From: CBDUEF01 sp018063485
GTDB taxonomy: Bacteria > Pseudomonadota > Alphaproteobacteria > Rhodobacterales > Rhodobacteraceae
Reading direction: 5' to 3'
Assembly (NCBI GenBank): GCA_037045435.1
Contig: JBAOID010000039.1
Coordinates: 1-64,000 of the forward strand
Length of the DNA stretch: 64,000 bases
Positions 49,570 to 59,046 of the stretch are shown piece by piece. The stretch's first letter is position 1. Every line of letters begins with the position of its first letter. The position numbers and the translations under genes were made by a program. The notes beneath the pieces are model-generated. The model saw nothing but the letters and a program-made list of their open reading frames with translations. It did not search any database and was not told the origin of the DNA.

Positions 49570-51062
49570 TTCTTTTTCATCAGCCCCGACAGGCCAGAAG
49601 GAAGTGACATTCCGCGCGGCATGCCGGGGAATCCGCCGCCCAGTTTCATGCCCTCGCCCATGCCTTTGGCCATCTCCTGCATGGCCTCGGGAGACATTTT
49701 CGACGGGTCAGGCATGCCGCCCTTGCCGATCATCTGCTTGATGGCTTGTTTCATCATGCCACCCTTGCCCATCTTTTTCATCACGTCGGCCATCTGCTTG
49801 TGCTGCTTCAGGAGCTTGTTCAGATCGGACACATCCAGACCGGCTCCGGCCGCCACGCGCTTTTTACGGCTGGCGGCCATCAGATCGGGATTGGCGCGTT
49901 CCTTCTTGGTCATCGAGTTGATCAAGGCGATCTGATGCGACAGCATCTTGTCGTTGAAGCCCGCCGCCTCGGCCTTTTTCGCCATGCCGCCCATGCCGGG
50001 AAGCATTCCCATCAGGCCCTGCATGCCGCCCATCTTCATCATCTGCTCAAGTTGGCTGCGCATGTCGTTCATGTTGAACAGACCCTTGGCGAAACGCTTG
50101 GCCATGCGTTCGGCCTGTTCGGCCTCAAACGTCTCACGCGCCTTTTCGACCAGCGCGACGATATCGCCCATGCCAAGGATGCGGCCCGCGACACGTTCCG
50201 CCTCAAAGGTTTCCAGCGCATCCATCTTTTCGCCAAGGCCGACGAAACGGATTGGTTTGCCGGTGACGGCGCGCATGGAAAGGGCGGCGCCGCCGCGGCC
50301 GTCGCCGTCCATACGCGTCAGCACGACGCCGGAGATGCCGACCTTGCCGTCAAATTCGCTGGCGACATTCACCGCGTCCTGGCCCGTCAGGCCATCGACG
50401 ACCAGCAGGGTTTCGCGGGGCTGGGCAATGTCGCGAACGGCTTGGATTTCGGCCATCAGCACTTCGTCGATGTGCAGGCGGCCCGCGGTATCGAAGAAAA
50501 CCACGTCATAACCGCCCATCGCGGCTTGGGTCTTGGCGCGTCTGGCGATCTGGACGGCGCTTTCGCCCTTCACGATCGGCAGGCTGTCAACGCCAACCTG
50601 GGCAGCGAGGATTTGCAACTGCTCCATCGCGGCGGGGCGGTTGGTGTCAAGCGAGGCCAGAAGCACGCGCTTGCCGTTGCGCTCTTTCAAGCGCTTGGCC
50701 AGTTTTGCGGTGGTGGTGGTCTTGCCCGATCCTTGCAAACCCACCATCAATATCGCCGACGGCGGGTTGTCGATCTTCAGCGGCTCGGGTTCGTCATCGC
50801 CCGCCAGCACGCGGATCAACTCGTCATGCACGATTTTGACAACCTGCTGGCCCGGTGTGATCGATTTGGTAACCGCCTGCCCGATGGCGCGAGTTTTGAC
50901 GGCCTTGATGAAATTGCGCGCGACATCGAGGGAGACGTCAGCTTCCAGTAGAGCGGTGCGCACTTCGCGGAGCGCGGTATCAACATCGGCCTCAGACAGC
51001 GCGCCGGCCTTGGTCAGACGGTCGAACACGCCACCAAGGCGTTCTGACAGGCTTTCAAACAT
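49566..51062 (-). CDS. ffh: Signal recognition particle protein Ffh
   Basis: 498 residues. The N domain is MFESLSERLGGVFDRL. The G domain has GLQGSGKTTTTAKLAKRL (P-loop), DTAGRLHIDEVLMAEI, LTRMDGDGRGGAALSM and FVGLGEKMDALETF. The C-terminal M domain is methionine-rich (MRSQLEQMMKMGGMQGLM) and includes the signal-sequence groove. Ffh binds SRP RNA and delivers ribosomes to FtsY and SecYEG. It is the first gene of the cluster that includes chorismate mutase and rpsP. The upstream 190 bases contain no gene. Confidence 0.97.
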   Translation of the reverse strand: MFESLSERLGGVFDRLTKAGALSEADVDTALREVRTALLEADVSLDVARNFIKAVKTRAIGQAVTKSITPGQQVVKIVHDELIRVLAGDDEPEPLKIDNPPSAILMVGLQGSGKTTTTAKLAKRLKERNGKRVLLASLDTNRPAAMEQLQILAAQVGVDSLPIVKGESAVQIARRAKTQAAMGGYDVVFFDTAGRLHIDEVLMAEIQAVRDIAQPRETLLVVDGLTGQDAVNVASEFDGKVGISGVVLTRMDGDGRGGAALSMRAVTGKPIRFVGLGEKMDALETFEAERVAGRILGMGDIVALVEKARETFEAEQAERMAKRFAKGLFNMNDMRSQLEQMMKMGGMQGLMGMLPGMGGMAKKAEAAGFNDKMLSHQIALINSMTKKERANPDLMAASRKKRVAAGAGLDVSDLNKLLKQHKQMADVMKKMGKGGMMKQAIKQMIGKGGMPDPSKMSPEAMQEMAKGMGEGMKLGGGFPGMPRGMSLPSGLSGLMKKK

Positions 51063-51252
51063 GGCGCGCTCCTATTCACTTGCCCCGATATGGGGCGCTC
51101 GGTCGGGTTTCCCAAGCGCAAAGCGAAACAGCACCTGTGGGCGCAACGCGCTGACAGGTGGCGATCCCGGCATGTGCCTAGGGACCGGAAGCAATAGCCT
51201 CCGGGGAATTGGGGCTGCGGATACGCCGGATAGAGAGGCGAGTTAAGCCAGG

Positions 51253-52900
51253 CTAAAGCCCCCTGACAGCGAACCAATCACGCAAGCGCTCAAGTCGGGC
51301 CTCGTCCCATAAGGGTGGATCGGTCAAGGCGAGCCAGCCAGCAAGATAATCGCGTGCGGCATAGACATGGCCGTGGCCAGGGTTTGTCGTTGTAGCTGTC
51401 ATCATATCGGTGAGCAATTGCACGAAGGTGACCACTGGCACCCAGCGCAGCGCGGGCGAGACATCGGGGCCACGCGGATTTGCCATCCAAGCGGGCGCAC
51501 GATAGAAACTGGCGGGTTCAAAGAAGGCAATCGCATCCGAAGGATATTGCAGATAAATCATCCGCATTGGGCCCCATGGCGCGGTTGCATCGGCTGTGGT
51601 ATCGGTCTGCGTGGTGAACCGCACCAGTGATCCATCCCGGAAGCGGGGCGACCAAGCGGGCGTGCCAATGTCGCGGTCTTTGGTGAATTGCGGCCAGGAA
51701 CGGCTGGCAAAAGGTGGTCCGACCCAGAATGCACCCTGCGGCGGATCACCGAGCACGTTGAAGAAATCAAGCGAGATATCCGAATTCAGCGATCCAAGGC
51801 TGAGCCCGTGCAGATAGAGCCGTGGTCGGCTGTGTTTCGGCAATTGCCGCCAATGATCATAGATGCGGGAAAACACCGCTCGGGCGGTTTCATGGCCATA
51901 TTCAGGCTCGACCAACAGCGACAACCAGCTTGGCAGATAGGAATATTGTACCGAAACCGAGGCCACATCACCGCCCCACAGAAACTCCAGCGGCGCAACC
52001 GAAGCCGGATCAATCCATCCGGTACCGGTTGGAGTGGCTATCACCAACAACTTGCGGTCAAAAGCCCCAATGCGGATCAATTCGGCCAAGGCAAGGTCGG
52101 CGCGGGCGGCGGGGTCTTTGGCACTGTTCAGACCGACATAGACGCGCAAAGGCTCGATGGCTGGAGTGCCGGTGATCTTGCCAATCGTTGCCGAATCCGG
52201 AGCGGCATTGATGCGGTCGCGCCCGGCAGCGCCGAGGCTTTGCCAACTTGCCAGCGAAGCCACACTCCCGGATTTGCGCGGATCACTTGGCCGTCCCTCG
52301 TCCGCCGGTATCAAAGCATCAACCTGAGCGTAGCTTGCGTCCATGAAGCGCAGCGCGGAATGAACCAACACCCCGTTGCCGATTGACCAGAAAAGCCAGG
52401 CCACAAAGATGGTTCCGAGTGTGATTGCCACTCTTGGCGGCAACAAGACGGCCAGTCTGTTTGCCACAAGAACCGCCGCGCGGCGAAATACCCGCCCGAA
52501 AAACAGCAAAAGCGCCGCCACGACCAGCCCGGTTGCTGCGATGATCAAAGGCCGGGCAGATTTCAACCGGTTCCATTCCAACCGCTTTGCGGACTGCATT
52601 TTGCCAACCGGTCGCGCTGGCAAGGCCGTAGGTGAGAATGATCGCTGCCAACGCAAAGGGAATCCAGTGCAGCCTTGGATTCTTGGCCGTGGGCAGATCC
52701 AGCCAAACCCAAAGCGCGATCAGGCCCGCGCAAATAGCGTAAACCAAAGCAAAACTGATCCCGCCCACCGCGCCCTGCAAAAGGCCACTGCGTGGGATCA
52801 GAGAGGGGCTTAGCGTCAGCGTGAACGCGGTGGCGGCCAGGATCAGCGCCAAGGGCGTAAGGGGCGCGAAGATGGGACGATCAGAAAAAGGCCTTTTCAC
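51253..52900 (-). pseudogene. Abhydrolase_9-type membrane alpha/beta hydrolase, one frameshift
   Basis: Translation from GTG 52900 (VKRPFSDRPIFAPLTP) after GGGGGG. Four hydrophobic helices (e.g. LTPLALILAATAFTLTLS, FALVYAICAGLIALWVWL, ARPLIIAATGLVVAALLL) make the N-terminal membrane domain. One single-base change near 52560 shifts to the frame that holds the soluble C-terminal domain: PLRVYVGLNSAKDPAARA, and a nucleophile-elbow-like LYLHGLSLGSLNSDISL near 51800, with HVYAARDYLAGW at the end. The serine-containing GLSLGS is consistent with a serine hydrolase; the family's function is unknown. Divergent from the LysR gene, 142 bases apart. Joined length is about 550 residues. Confidence 0.78.
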
Positions 52901-53042
52901 AAATAACCCCCCAGGTTTCCCAGATGTTTTGGGGCAAAGAGCATAGAGCGTCAACACGGCAACTGTCCCGAGGGTTGCGTTCTTCTCTTGCCAATCAAGG
53001 TCCGTGAACAGAATGTGCATTTGCGCATTTCATGGGGCAAGT

Positions 53043-53910
53043 ATGGAAAACTGGGACGAAATCCGCACTGCCTATCAGGTGGCGCGTCTGGGCACTGTCT
53101 CGGGCGCGGCCGAGGTTATGGGCGTGCATCATGCCACCGTGATCCGCCATATCGACAGCCTCGAAAAAGGGTTGGGAGCAAAACTGTTTCAGCGCCACGC
53201 CCGCGGCTACACGCCGACAGAGGCCGGGCGTGATCTGATGAGTATCGCGCAGAAAACCGAGGAACAGTTTGGCCAATTGGCCAGCCGCATCAAGGGGCAG
53301 GGCGAAACCGTGTCCGGCGAGTTGGTGGTAACCGCCGTTGCCGGTTTGCACCGCCTGCTGATCCCGGTGTTCGTGCGATTTCAACAGAGCCACCCGGACG
53401 TGATCATTCGCTTCCTGACCGACATGCGGGTTTTCCGTCTGGATTATGGCGAGGCACATGTTGCGATTCTGGGCGGGAAGCGCGCCGCAGGAGCCCGACA
53501 ATGTGGCGCAGCCATTGGCACATGTGGATTATGGGCTCTATGCCGCCAAATCCTATGTGGCCTCGCATGGGCTGCCAAAAACCGAGGCTGAATTTCCCCA
53601 ACACCGCTTCATCACCAGCGATAGCGCCGATACCCGCGCACCTTTCTATCGCTGGCTGATGGCGCGCGTGCCCTTGGAGGCGCAGCATTTTCGGATCACC
53701 GACACTGCCAGCGCAAAAGCCGCTTTGCGAGCCGGTCTGGGAATCGGGTTCTTGCCAAGGGGCGAGGCCTCGGGTGATCTGATCGAAGTGATGCCGTCCT
53801 TGCCGGAATGGCGGGGGGCATTGTGGATTGTGACCCATGTTGATCTGCACCGCACCCTGAAGGTGCAGAGTTTCGTCGCAGAACTGAAGGCGGCGGCTGC
53901 AACATGGTAA
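53043..53910 (+). pseudogene. LysR-family transcriptional regulator, one frameshift
   Basis: ATG 53043 (MENWDEIRTAYQVARLGT). The helix-turn-helix AAEVMGVHHATVIRHIDS lies at residues 19-36, followed by LEKGLGAKLFQRHARGYT, a standard LysR N-terminus. The effector domain starts SGELVVTAVAGLHRLLIP. A single extra base near 53470 (CTGGG versus CGGG) moves the remainder (VDYGLYAAKSYVASHGLP, TASAKAALRAGLGIGFLP) into another frame. Joined, it is about 288 residues, normal for LysR. It is divergent from the Abhydrolase_9 gene and overlaps the DMT transporter by 7 bases; either could be its target. Confidence 0.85.
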
Positions 53911-54804
53911 ACGCCAGATTGCTGTCAGAATTCTCAGCGCGGCCACTTGGCGATGCTGGCGTTTTCGGCATTGGTGGCCGGGTCGTTTTCCTTGGGCTCC
54001 ATGGCCGCGCCTTTTGTCGATCCGGCGGCACTGACCGTGTTGCGTTTTGCCTTGTCGGGCGCATTGGTCGGGGCTGCGGCTCTGGCCACGACAGGTATCC
54101 CCCGCAGCACTTGGCGCGCGCCATGGCGCTATCTTGTGCTGGGCGCTTTGCTGGCGGCTTATTTCGTTTTGATGTTTGAAGGTTTGAAAACCGCCAAGGC
54201 AGTGCCTGCGGCGGCGGTCTTTACGCTTACTCCCATCATGGCGGCGGGATTTGGCTGGCTGGTGCTGCGCCAGATCACCACGGCGCGGATGGCGGTTGCC
54301 TTGGCGCTGGGCGCGGTGGGCGCGCTCTGGGTGATCTTTCGCGCTGATGTTGCCGCTCTCATGCGATTCGAGATTGGCCGCGGCGAGGCAATCTATTTCA
54401 TCGGCTGCGTCTCACATGCGCTGTATGCGCCGATGGTAAAGAAACTGAACCGAGGAGAATCCGCGGTGGTGTTCAGCTTTGGTGTGATGGCCGCCGGGTT
54501 CTTGCTGCTGTCGCTATGGGGTGGGAAAACGGTCTGGCAAACGGATTGGCGGGCAATGCCGCGCATCGTCTGGATCTGCCTGATTTATGTTTCGGTTGCG
54601 GCCTCGGCATTGACCTTTGTCTTGCTGCAATATGCCGCCTTGCGAATGCCAAGTGCCAAGGTCATGGCTTATACATACCTGGTGCCCGCCTGGGTGATCT
54701 TGTGGGAAATCGCGATTGGACGCAGCCCTCCGCCCGCTATGGTCATGATCGGGGTGGGACTTACCGTTACCGCTCTGGTGATGCTGCTGAAGGACGAAGA
54801 GTAG
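53904..54804 (+). CDS. DMT-superfamily (EamA) transporter
   Basis: About 300 residues with ten hydrophobic helices and two EamA repeats (ALTVLRFALSGALVGAAA, then FIGCVSHALYAPMVKKLN; TPIMAAGFGWLVLRQIT and YLVPAWVILWEIAIG). ATG 53904 overlaps the LysR stop by 7 bases, but one extra G near 53949 breaks the frame, so the uninterrupted frame begins at TTG 53947. Without the indel the N-terminus reads MVNARLLSEFSARPL and then AMLAFSALVAGSFSLGS. Probably a metabolite or drug exporter under the adjacent regulator; substrate unknown. Confidence 0.82.
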
Positions 54805-54857
54805 TCAGGCCTCAGGGCTTGTTTGCCCGCACCAAGCGTGTCGTGATCAGGGGGATA

Positions 54858-54934
54858 TGGTGAACCCGGAGCGATTCGAACGCCCGACCCTCAGATTCGT
54901 AGTCTGATGCTCTATCCAGCTGAGCTACGGGTCC
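54858..54934 (-). tRNA. tRNA-Arg (anticodon ACG)
   Basis: 77 bases on the - strand including an encoded CCA end. It begins GGACCCG and closes CGGGTTC ACCA; the D-arm GTAGCTCAGCTGGATAGAGC and T-arm GTTCGAATC are standard. The anticodon stem-loop TCAGA CTACGAA TCTGA places ACG at the anticodon, which is edited to ICG by TadA and reads CGN codons. All four arms pair. It stands alone between the DMT gene and the histidine kinase. Confidence 0.95.
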
Positions 54935-54946
54935 ATCATGGCGCTG

Positions 54947-54975
54947 CGTTTAGCCTTGCGAGCGAGCCATTGCAA
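54947..54975 (-). promoter_or_regulatory. Predicted promoter of the tRNA-Arg gene
   Basis: Read on the - strand: TTGCAA, 17 bases, TAAACG, ending 13 bases before the tRNA. The position is right for a transcription start a few bases before the mature 5' end. Confidence 0.5.
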
Positions 54976-54995
54976 GGGGCGAAACGCAGCACGGT

Positions 54996-56405
54996 TCATT
55001 TCGTCAAAACGGACTCTCTTGGCAGGTGGATCATGAATTCCGTGCCTTCGGCATCGGTTCGGCTCAGTTCAAGTTTGCCGCCATGGCCCCGGACGAGTTC
55101 TGCCGCGATGGCCAGACCCAAACCGGTGCCGCCTTTGCGAGCACCCCCTTGAAACGCTTCAAATAGATGCTCACGCGCTTTGGCCGGCAGGCCGGGGCCA
55201 GTATCGCCCACCCGTATCCACCATTCATGCGGCGCTTCACCGGCAGAAATCTCGATGGTTCCCGGCTGCCCTGTTGCTTCGATGGCCTGACGCGCGTTGC
55301 GGATCAGGTTCGCCAGCACCCGAAACAACTGCTCGCCATCGGCCTGTATGATCAAATCACCGGGAATGTCGATCAAGCAGGTAGCTGAGCCGTCGCCAGC
55401 CAGGCCTTCCCCTTCGGCCACGTCTTCAACCAGGGCCGAAAGGGCCACCGGGCGCAGATCGGGCGGCGGCTCTTCGGCCTTGCCGAAAGCCAGCGTTGAT
55501 TCGCACAGCGACACCGCGCGACTGATCGACGCCACCAATTTTGGCGCGGCGCGTGCAACAACCGGATCAACCGAGCTGCCCAAGCGGTCGGCAAAAAGCT
55601 GAGCAGTTGTCAGGATGTTGCGCAGATCGTGGCTGATCTTCGCCACCGCTCCGCCCAGTTGTGCCAAGCGCTCCTTTTGGCGCAAAGACCCGGTCAACTG
55701 CTTTTGCATGCTTTGCATGGCCTCTTCGGCAGCGCGCAATTCGACAACCTTGGCGGTTGGCTCAATCACCCGACGTGCATCTTCGGGGGCCTCGGCATAG
55801 GATTGCATATGCTGAACCACACGGCGGATCGGCAAAACCAACAGGCGTTGCACCGCCAGAAACAGCAAGAAGGCCGTCACGATGGAAATCAGCGCCGAAA
55901 GAAACAGAATCCTCGCGCCATAATCAATCATGGCGGTGCGCAGAGGGGCCGTATCCATTGTGACCTCGATCAGCAATCCGGCTTGTTGAACCGGATAGCC
56001 AATGATGCGAATGATGCCCAGGTCAGGATCAGCCAAGGCGTAGGCGGCATCACGAATCAATCCCCACGGGCCAGTCTGACGCAGGTCATAAGTATTTGAA
56101 ATCGGGGTTGGAATTGGCGAAGACAGCACCAACTGCCGCACTTCGTTGCGACGCAGGACCACATTGTAAACACCTGCATTTGCAAGAAGCTCCCGCTCCA
56201 GCTCAGGGCTGACCATATCATCCGCAGCCAGTTGTGCCAGCGAAGCGATCTGCGCTTTTTCCAGCCGCTGCATCAGATAATCGGCCCGGAACCGGGCGAT
56301 GGAGGGCACAAAGATCAACACTTCGGCAAGCATGACAAAGGCGACGGTCAGCAGCAAGAACCGCCCGGAAAGGGTGTTTAGAAACCTGCCCTTGCCAACC
56401 ACCAC
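54996..56405 (-). CDS. Orphan sensor histidine kinase
   Basis: 469 residues. Membrane helices at 12-34 (GRFLLLTVAFVMLAEVLI) and ~165-188 (ILFLSALISIVTAFLLFL) flank a ~130-residue periplasmic domain; a HAMP-like region (RRVVQHMQSYAEAPEDAR) follows. The H-box AKISHDLRNILTTAQ holds the phosphorylated His. The ATP-binding domain shows NLIRNARQAI (N-box), GDTGPGLP (G1) and GGTGLGLAIAAELV (G2). No response regulator is adjacent, so its partner is elsewhere. It lies 62 bases upstream of the tRNA-Arg gene and may be transcribed separately. Confidence 0.92.
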   Translation of the reverse strand: MVVGKGRFLNTLSGRFLLLTVAFVMLAEVLIFVPSIARFRADYLMQRLEKAQIASLAQLAADDMVSPELERELLANAGVYNVVLRRNEVRQLVLSSPIPTPISNTYDLRQTGPWGLIRDAAYALADPDLGIIRIIGYPVQQAGLLIEVTMDTAPLRTAMIDYGARILFLSALISIVTAFLLFLAVQRLLVLPIRRVVQHMQSYAEAPEDARRVIEPTAKVVELRAAEEAMQSMQKQLTGSLRQKERLAQLGGAVAKISHDLRNILTTAQLFADRLGSSVDPVVARAAPKLVASISRAVSLCESTLAFGKAEEPPPDLRPVALSALVEDVAEGEGLAGDGSATCLIDIPGDLIIQADGEQLFRVLANLIRNARQAIEATGQPGTIEISAGEAPHEWWIRVGDTGPGLPAKAREHLFEAFQGGARKGGTGLGLAIAAELVRGHGGKLELSRTDAEGTEFMIHLPRESVLTK

Positions 56406-56470
56406 CTAGTGCTTCCCTCTTGCGTTGCAACTCAACGCGGCTGATCGACGAAGGTTCCCCCCTGGCCGGT

Positions 56471-57889
56471 TCACGGCACGAAGCGCTGAACCATCCTGAC
56501 GAACCCCGTTAATACAGGATTATCAAATAGTTTTGGAGAAAAATAGGCCCCAGCGATGCGTTTGGAGACTTCTCCCAGGGTTGGATAAGGGGCGGTCATC
56601 GCGGCAATGGCAGACATCTTTTGTCCGGATGAAATTGCCAGCGCCCAAAGAGCGATCAACTCCCCTGCCTGAGGACCGGCAATAGAGGCACCTATCGGGC
56701 GGCCCTTTACAACCATTACCTTGATCAGCCCATCCGGTTTGCCTTCGGCTTGGGCACGGTCGTTATGCGCGAATTCACTGCGCAAGACCGTCACCGCTGC
56801 TCCGTGAACTTTGCGCGCCTCGGCCTCGGTCAGGCCGACTTGGGCCAACTCCGGTTCACAATAGGTTACCCACGGAACTGCTTTGGTGGAAAACCTTGCG
56901 GGCAAGCCCAGGAGAAGCTGCCGGATCAGGATCCCGGCATGTGCTGCCGCAACATGGGTGAATTGCAACCCGCCTGCCACATCCCCCATTGCGTAAACGC
57001 GGCGGTTGGAACTGCGAAGGGTGGCGCCGACAGTTATGCCCTTTTGGGTGTGGTCGATGCCAGCGGCGTTCAGGTTCAGCCCTTCCAACGCTACCTGACG
57101 CCCTGCCGCGACAAGCAGATGGCTGCCTGTGATCTGTGATCCGTCATCCAGCACCATTTCCACCCCTGAATTGGTTTTGCGCAGGCGCACCACGCCATGG
57201 CCTTCAAGAATGCGAACGCCCTCGCTGCGCAAAGCGGTCAAGGTGATCGCGGCGGTTTCGGGATCATCGCGGCCAAGGGCCTTGAAACCTTCGATCACGG
57301 TCACCTGGCAGCCCAGACGGCGATGGGCCTGTGCCATTTCCATTCCAATGGGTCCGCCGCCGAGGATCAGCAGGTGTTCAGGACGTTCTCGGTGATCAAA
57401 GATGGTTTGGTTGGTCAGGTAGGGGACCGTCTCAATGCCATCAATCGACGGGATTGCCGGATGAGAGCCGGTGGCAATCACAAACCGGCGGGCCCGGATA
57501 GTGGTTTCTCCCGCCATGATTTCAGCAGGGGAGATGAAATGCGCCCATTCGCGGATGACTTGCACGCCAAGACCTTCAAACCGTTGCTGGCTGTCATTCG
57601 GCGCAATGGCGGCAATCACTCTGGCCACATGATCCTTCACGGCGGCAAAATCAATTTCGGGTTCGACAGAAGCGATCCCGAAGTGCGCACCGCTGCGCAT
57701 GGCTTGTGCGGCTTTGGCGGCTGCGAGCAGGGCTTTGGAGGGCACGCAGCCGGTATTCAGGCAATCACCGCCCATCTCGCCGCCTTCGATCAAAATGACA
57801 TCGGCCCCCATTTGGGCCGCACCTGCGGCAAGAGACAATCCACCCGGCCCGGCCCCGATGATGCAAAGGTCTGTTTTGAGGCGTGTCAT
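56471..57889 (-). CDS. Pyridine nucleotide-disulphide oxidoreductase, mercuric reductase/lipoamide dehydrogenase-like
   Basis: 472 residues. The FAD site IIGAGPGGLSLAAGAA lies at residues 10-25, the redox-active pair GGDCLNTGCVPSKAL at ~42-56, NAD binding LILGGGPIGMEMAQAH at ~175, and the second FAD motif RVYAMGDVAGGLQFTHVA near 300. The C-terminal interface normally carries HxH-P-T, with a His that acts with Glu in lipoamide dehydrogenases; here it reads APYPTLGE, so the His is missing while the Glu remains. This suggests a substrate other than lipoamide, perhaps a thiol, quinone or metal ion. It is transcribed downstream of a TVP38 gene, only one base apart, a pairing also seen in other bacteria. 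Confidence 0.85.
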   Translation of the reverse strand: MTRLKTDLCIIGAGPGGLSLAAGAAQMGADVILIEGGEMGGDCLNTGCVPSKALLAAAKAAQAMRSGAHFGIASVEPEIDFAAVKDHVARVIAAIAPNDSQQRFEGLGVQVIREWAHFISPAEIMAGETTIRARRFVIATGSHPAIPSIDGIETVPYLTNQTIFDHRERPEHLLILGGGPIGMEMAQAHRRLGCQVTVIEGFKALGRDDPETAAITLTALRSEGVRILEGHGVVRLRKTNSGVEMVLDDGSQITGSHLLVAAGRQVALEGLNLNAAGIDHTQKGITVGATLRSSNRRVYAMGDVAGGLQFTHVAAAHAGILIRQLLLGLPARFSTKAVPWVTYCEPELAQVGLTEAEARKVHGAAVTVLRSEFAHNDRAQAEGKPDGLIKVMVVKGRPIGASIAGPQAGELIALWALAISSGQKMSAIAAMTAPYPTLGEVSKRIAGAYFSPKLFDNPVLTGFVRMVQRFVP

Positions 57890-57890
57890 G

Positions 57891-58595
57891 TCACGAGCCC
57901 TTATTGCGGATGGATTTGAGCAGAATGGGAAGGCAGGCCAGCGCAGCCAGACCCAAAAGCGGCAACAAGACCGGGGCCGAGAAGATCACCCCAAGATCCG
58001 GTGTTTCGCCCCGGGCTAAAATATCTCCAAGACCGGCGCCGATAGAGGTGTAAACCAAGCCTCCGGGGATGATTCCCACGGCAGTGGTCAGGGCGAACGG
58101 TAGCAATTTGATTCCGACAAACGCGGGGATCAGATTGGCAAGAAAGAACGGTAGCGCCGGCACCAGCCGCATGGCCAACAGTGCAGACCATTGGTTCTCG
58201 TGCAAGGCCGTCTGAAGCCGTTTGGCCGGCCCGGTGGAGGCGTTCAATTTCCGAGCGGCATCGGCACCAAAGCCTGCGCGGGCGGCCAGAAAGACCGCAA
58301 TCGCCCCTAGGGTTGCCGCGATGACATTAAAGACCACTCCGGGGAAAAGGCCGAACAGGAAGCCACCGGTAAGGGTGGCAATGGCCGCTCCGGGCAAGCT
58401 CAGGGCGACGATGGCGAAGTAGGCGGCAATGAAGCCAAGGCTTGCCAACAGAAAATGTGCGTCACGATAGGCCAGAAGGGTTTCGCGGTTTTCAGAAAGG
58501 GCTGCAAAGCTGATCTGGTCGCGCAGAAAAATCGCGCCGAAGATTGCGGCGGCCAGAATCAGCAAGATTGGCAGTTTGCGGGCAAGTTTGGGCAT
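57891..58595 (-). CDS. TVP38/TMEM64-family (DedA-like) membrane protein
   Basis: 234 residues from ATG 58595 (MPKLARKLPILLILAAAI), chosen over the longer frame because the helix-rich body starts there. About five or six hydrophobic helices and the family motif GAAIATLTGGFLFGLFPG (VTT domain), then RAGFGADAARKLNAS. The superfamily includes lipid scramblases, but no activity is proven for bacterial TVP38. It lies one base upstream of the FAD oxidoreductase gene and is divergent from rpmH. Confidence 0.88.
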   Translation of the reverse strand: MPKLARKLPILLILAAAIFGAIFLRDQISFAALSENRETLLAYRDAHFLLASLGFIAAYFAIVALSLPGAAIATLTGGFLFGLFPGVVFNVIAATLGAIAVFLAARAGFGADAARKLNASTGPAKRLQTALHENQWSALLAMRLVPALPFFLANLIPAFVGIKLLPFALTTAVGIIPGGLVYTSIGAGLGDILARGETPDLGVIFSAPVLLPLLGLAALACLPILLKSIRNKGS

Positions 58596-58772
58596 ATTCG
58601 ATCCTTGAGCATTCTGCGAACATGGTCTGAAAACAGGGGTTAGCGCCACCTGCATCACGCGGCCTTGATTAAGCGCGAGGATTTGGGGCGCGAAAACCGG
58701 AAATTGAAACATCCAGAGGCCGGAGCGGGCCCTGCGATCTGGAATTGTTGTAGAAAACTGCCTCCGTTTGCG

Positions 58773-58801
58773 TTGACTTGTCGGCAAACGCCCCCTAAAG
58801 G
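58773..58801 (+). promoter_or_regulatory. Predicted sigma-70 promoter for rpmH-rnpA
   Basis: TTGACT (58773-58778) and TAAAGG (58796-58801) with a 17-base spacer, 64 bases before rpmH. The -10 form TAAAGG lacks the usual T at its last position. Confidence 0.5.
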
Positions 58802-58865
58802 ACGGGCTTCAAGTTTACGTCGTCGAATCTTCCGGGTTCGCCGAGCCTGTCTTATGGAGACCGCG

Positions 58866-59000
58866 ATGAAGCGCACATTTCAACCGTCGAACCTGGTTCG
58901 CGCCCGCCGCCACGGCTTTCGCGCCCGCATGGCAACCAAGGGTGGCCGTCTTGTGCTGGCAGCTCGCCGCGCCAAGGGCCGCAAGAAGCTGTCGGCTTAA
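58866..59000 (+). CDS. rpmH: 50S ribosomal protein L34
   Basis: 44 residues: starts [18 protein letters not shown] and ends [12 protein letters not shown], the classic very basic L34. ATG 58866 lies at the end of a longer open frame that is not protein-like. L34 is buried in 23S rRNA of the large subunit. It is followed by rnpA after 46 bases, the conserved order near chromosome origins. Confidence 0.97.
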   Translation: MKRTFQPSNLVRARRHGFRARMATKGGRLVLAARRAKGRKKLSA

Positions 59001-59046
59001 GGTAACCTGATCCTTGCCCGATGGGGCAGGGTATGGGAGCAAGGCA

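Noticed and set aside
49746..50951. 401-codon + strand frame opposite ffh
   Set aside because: Histidine/alanine-rich shadow of the Ffh G and M domains; ffh is unmistakable on the other strand.
51165..51215. SRP RNA-like sequence upstream of ffh (GGGACCGGAAGCAATAGCC)
   Set aside because: It resembles the GGAA-loop region of 4.5S RNA, but the bases next to the loop do not pair as they do in known SRP RNAs and I cannot close a helix. Not called as ffs.
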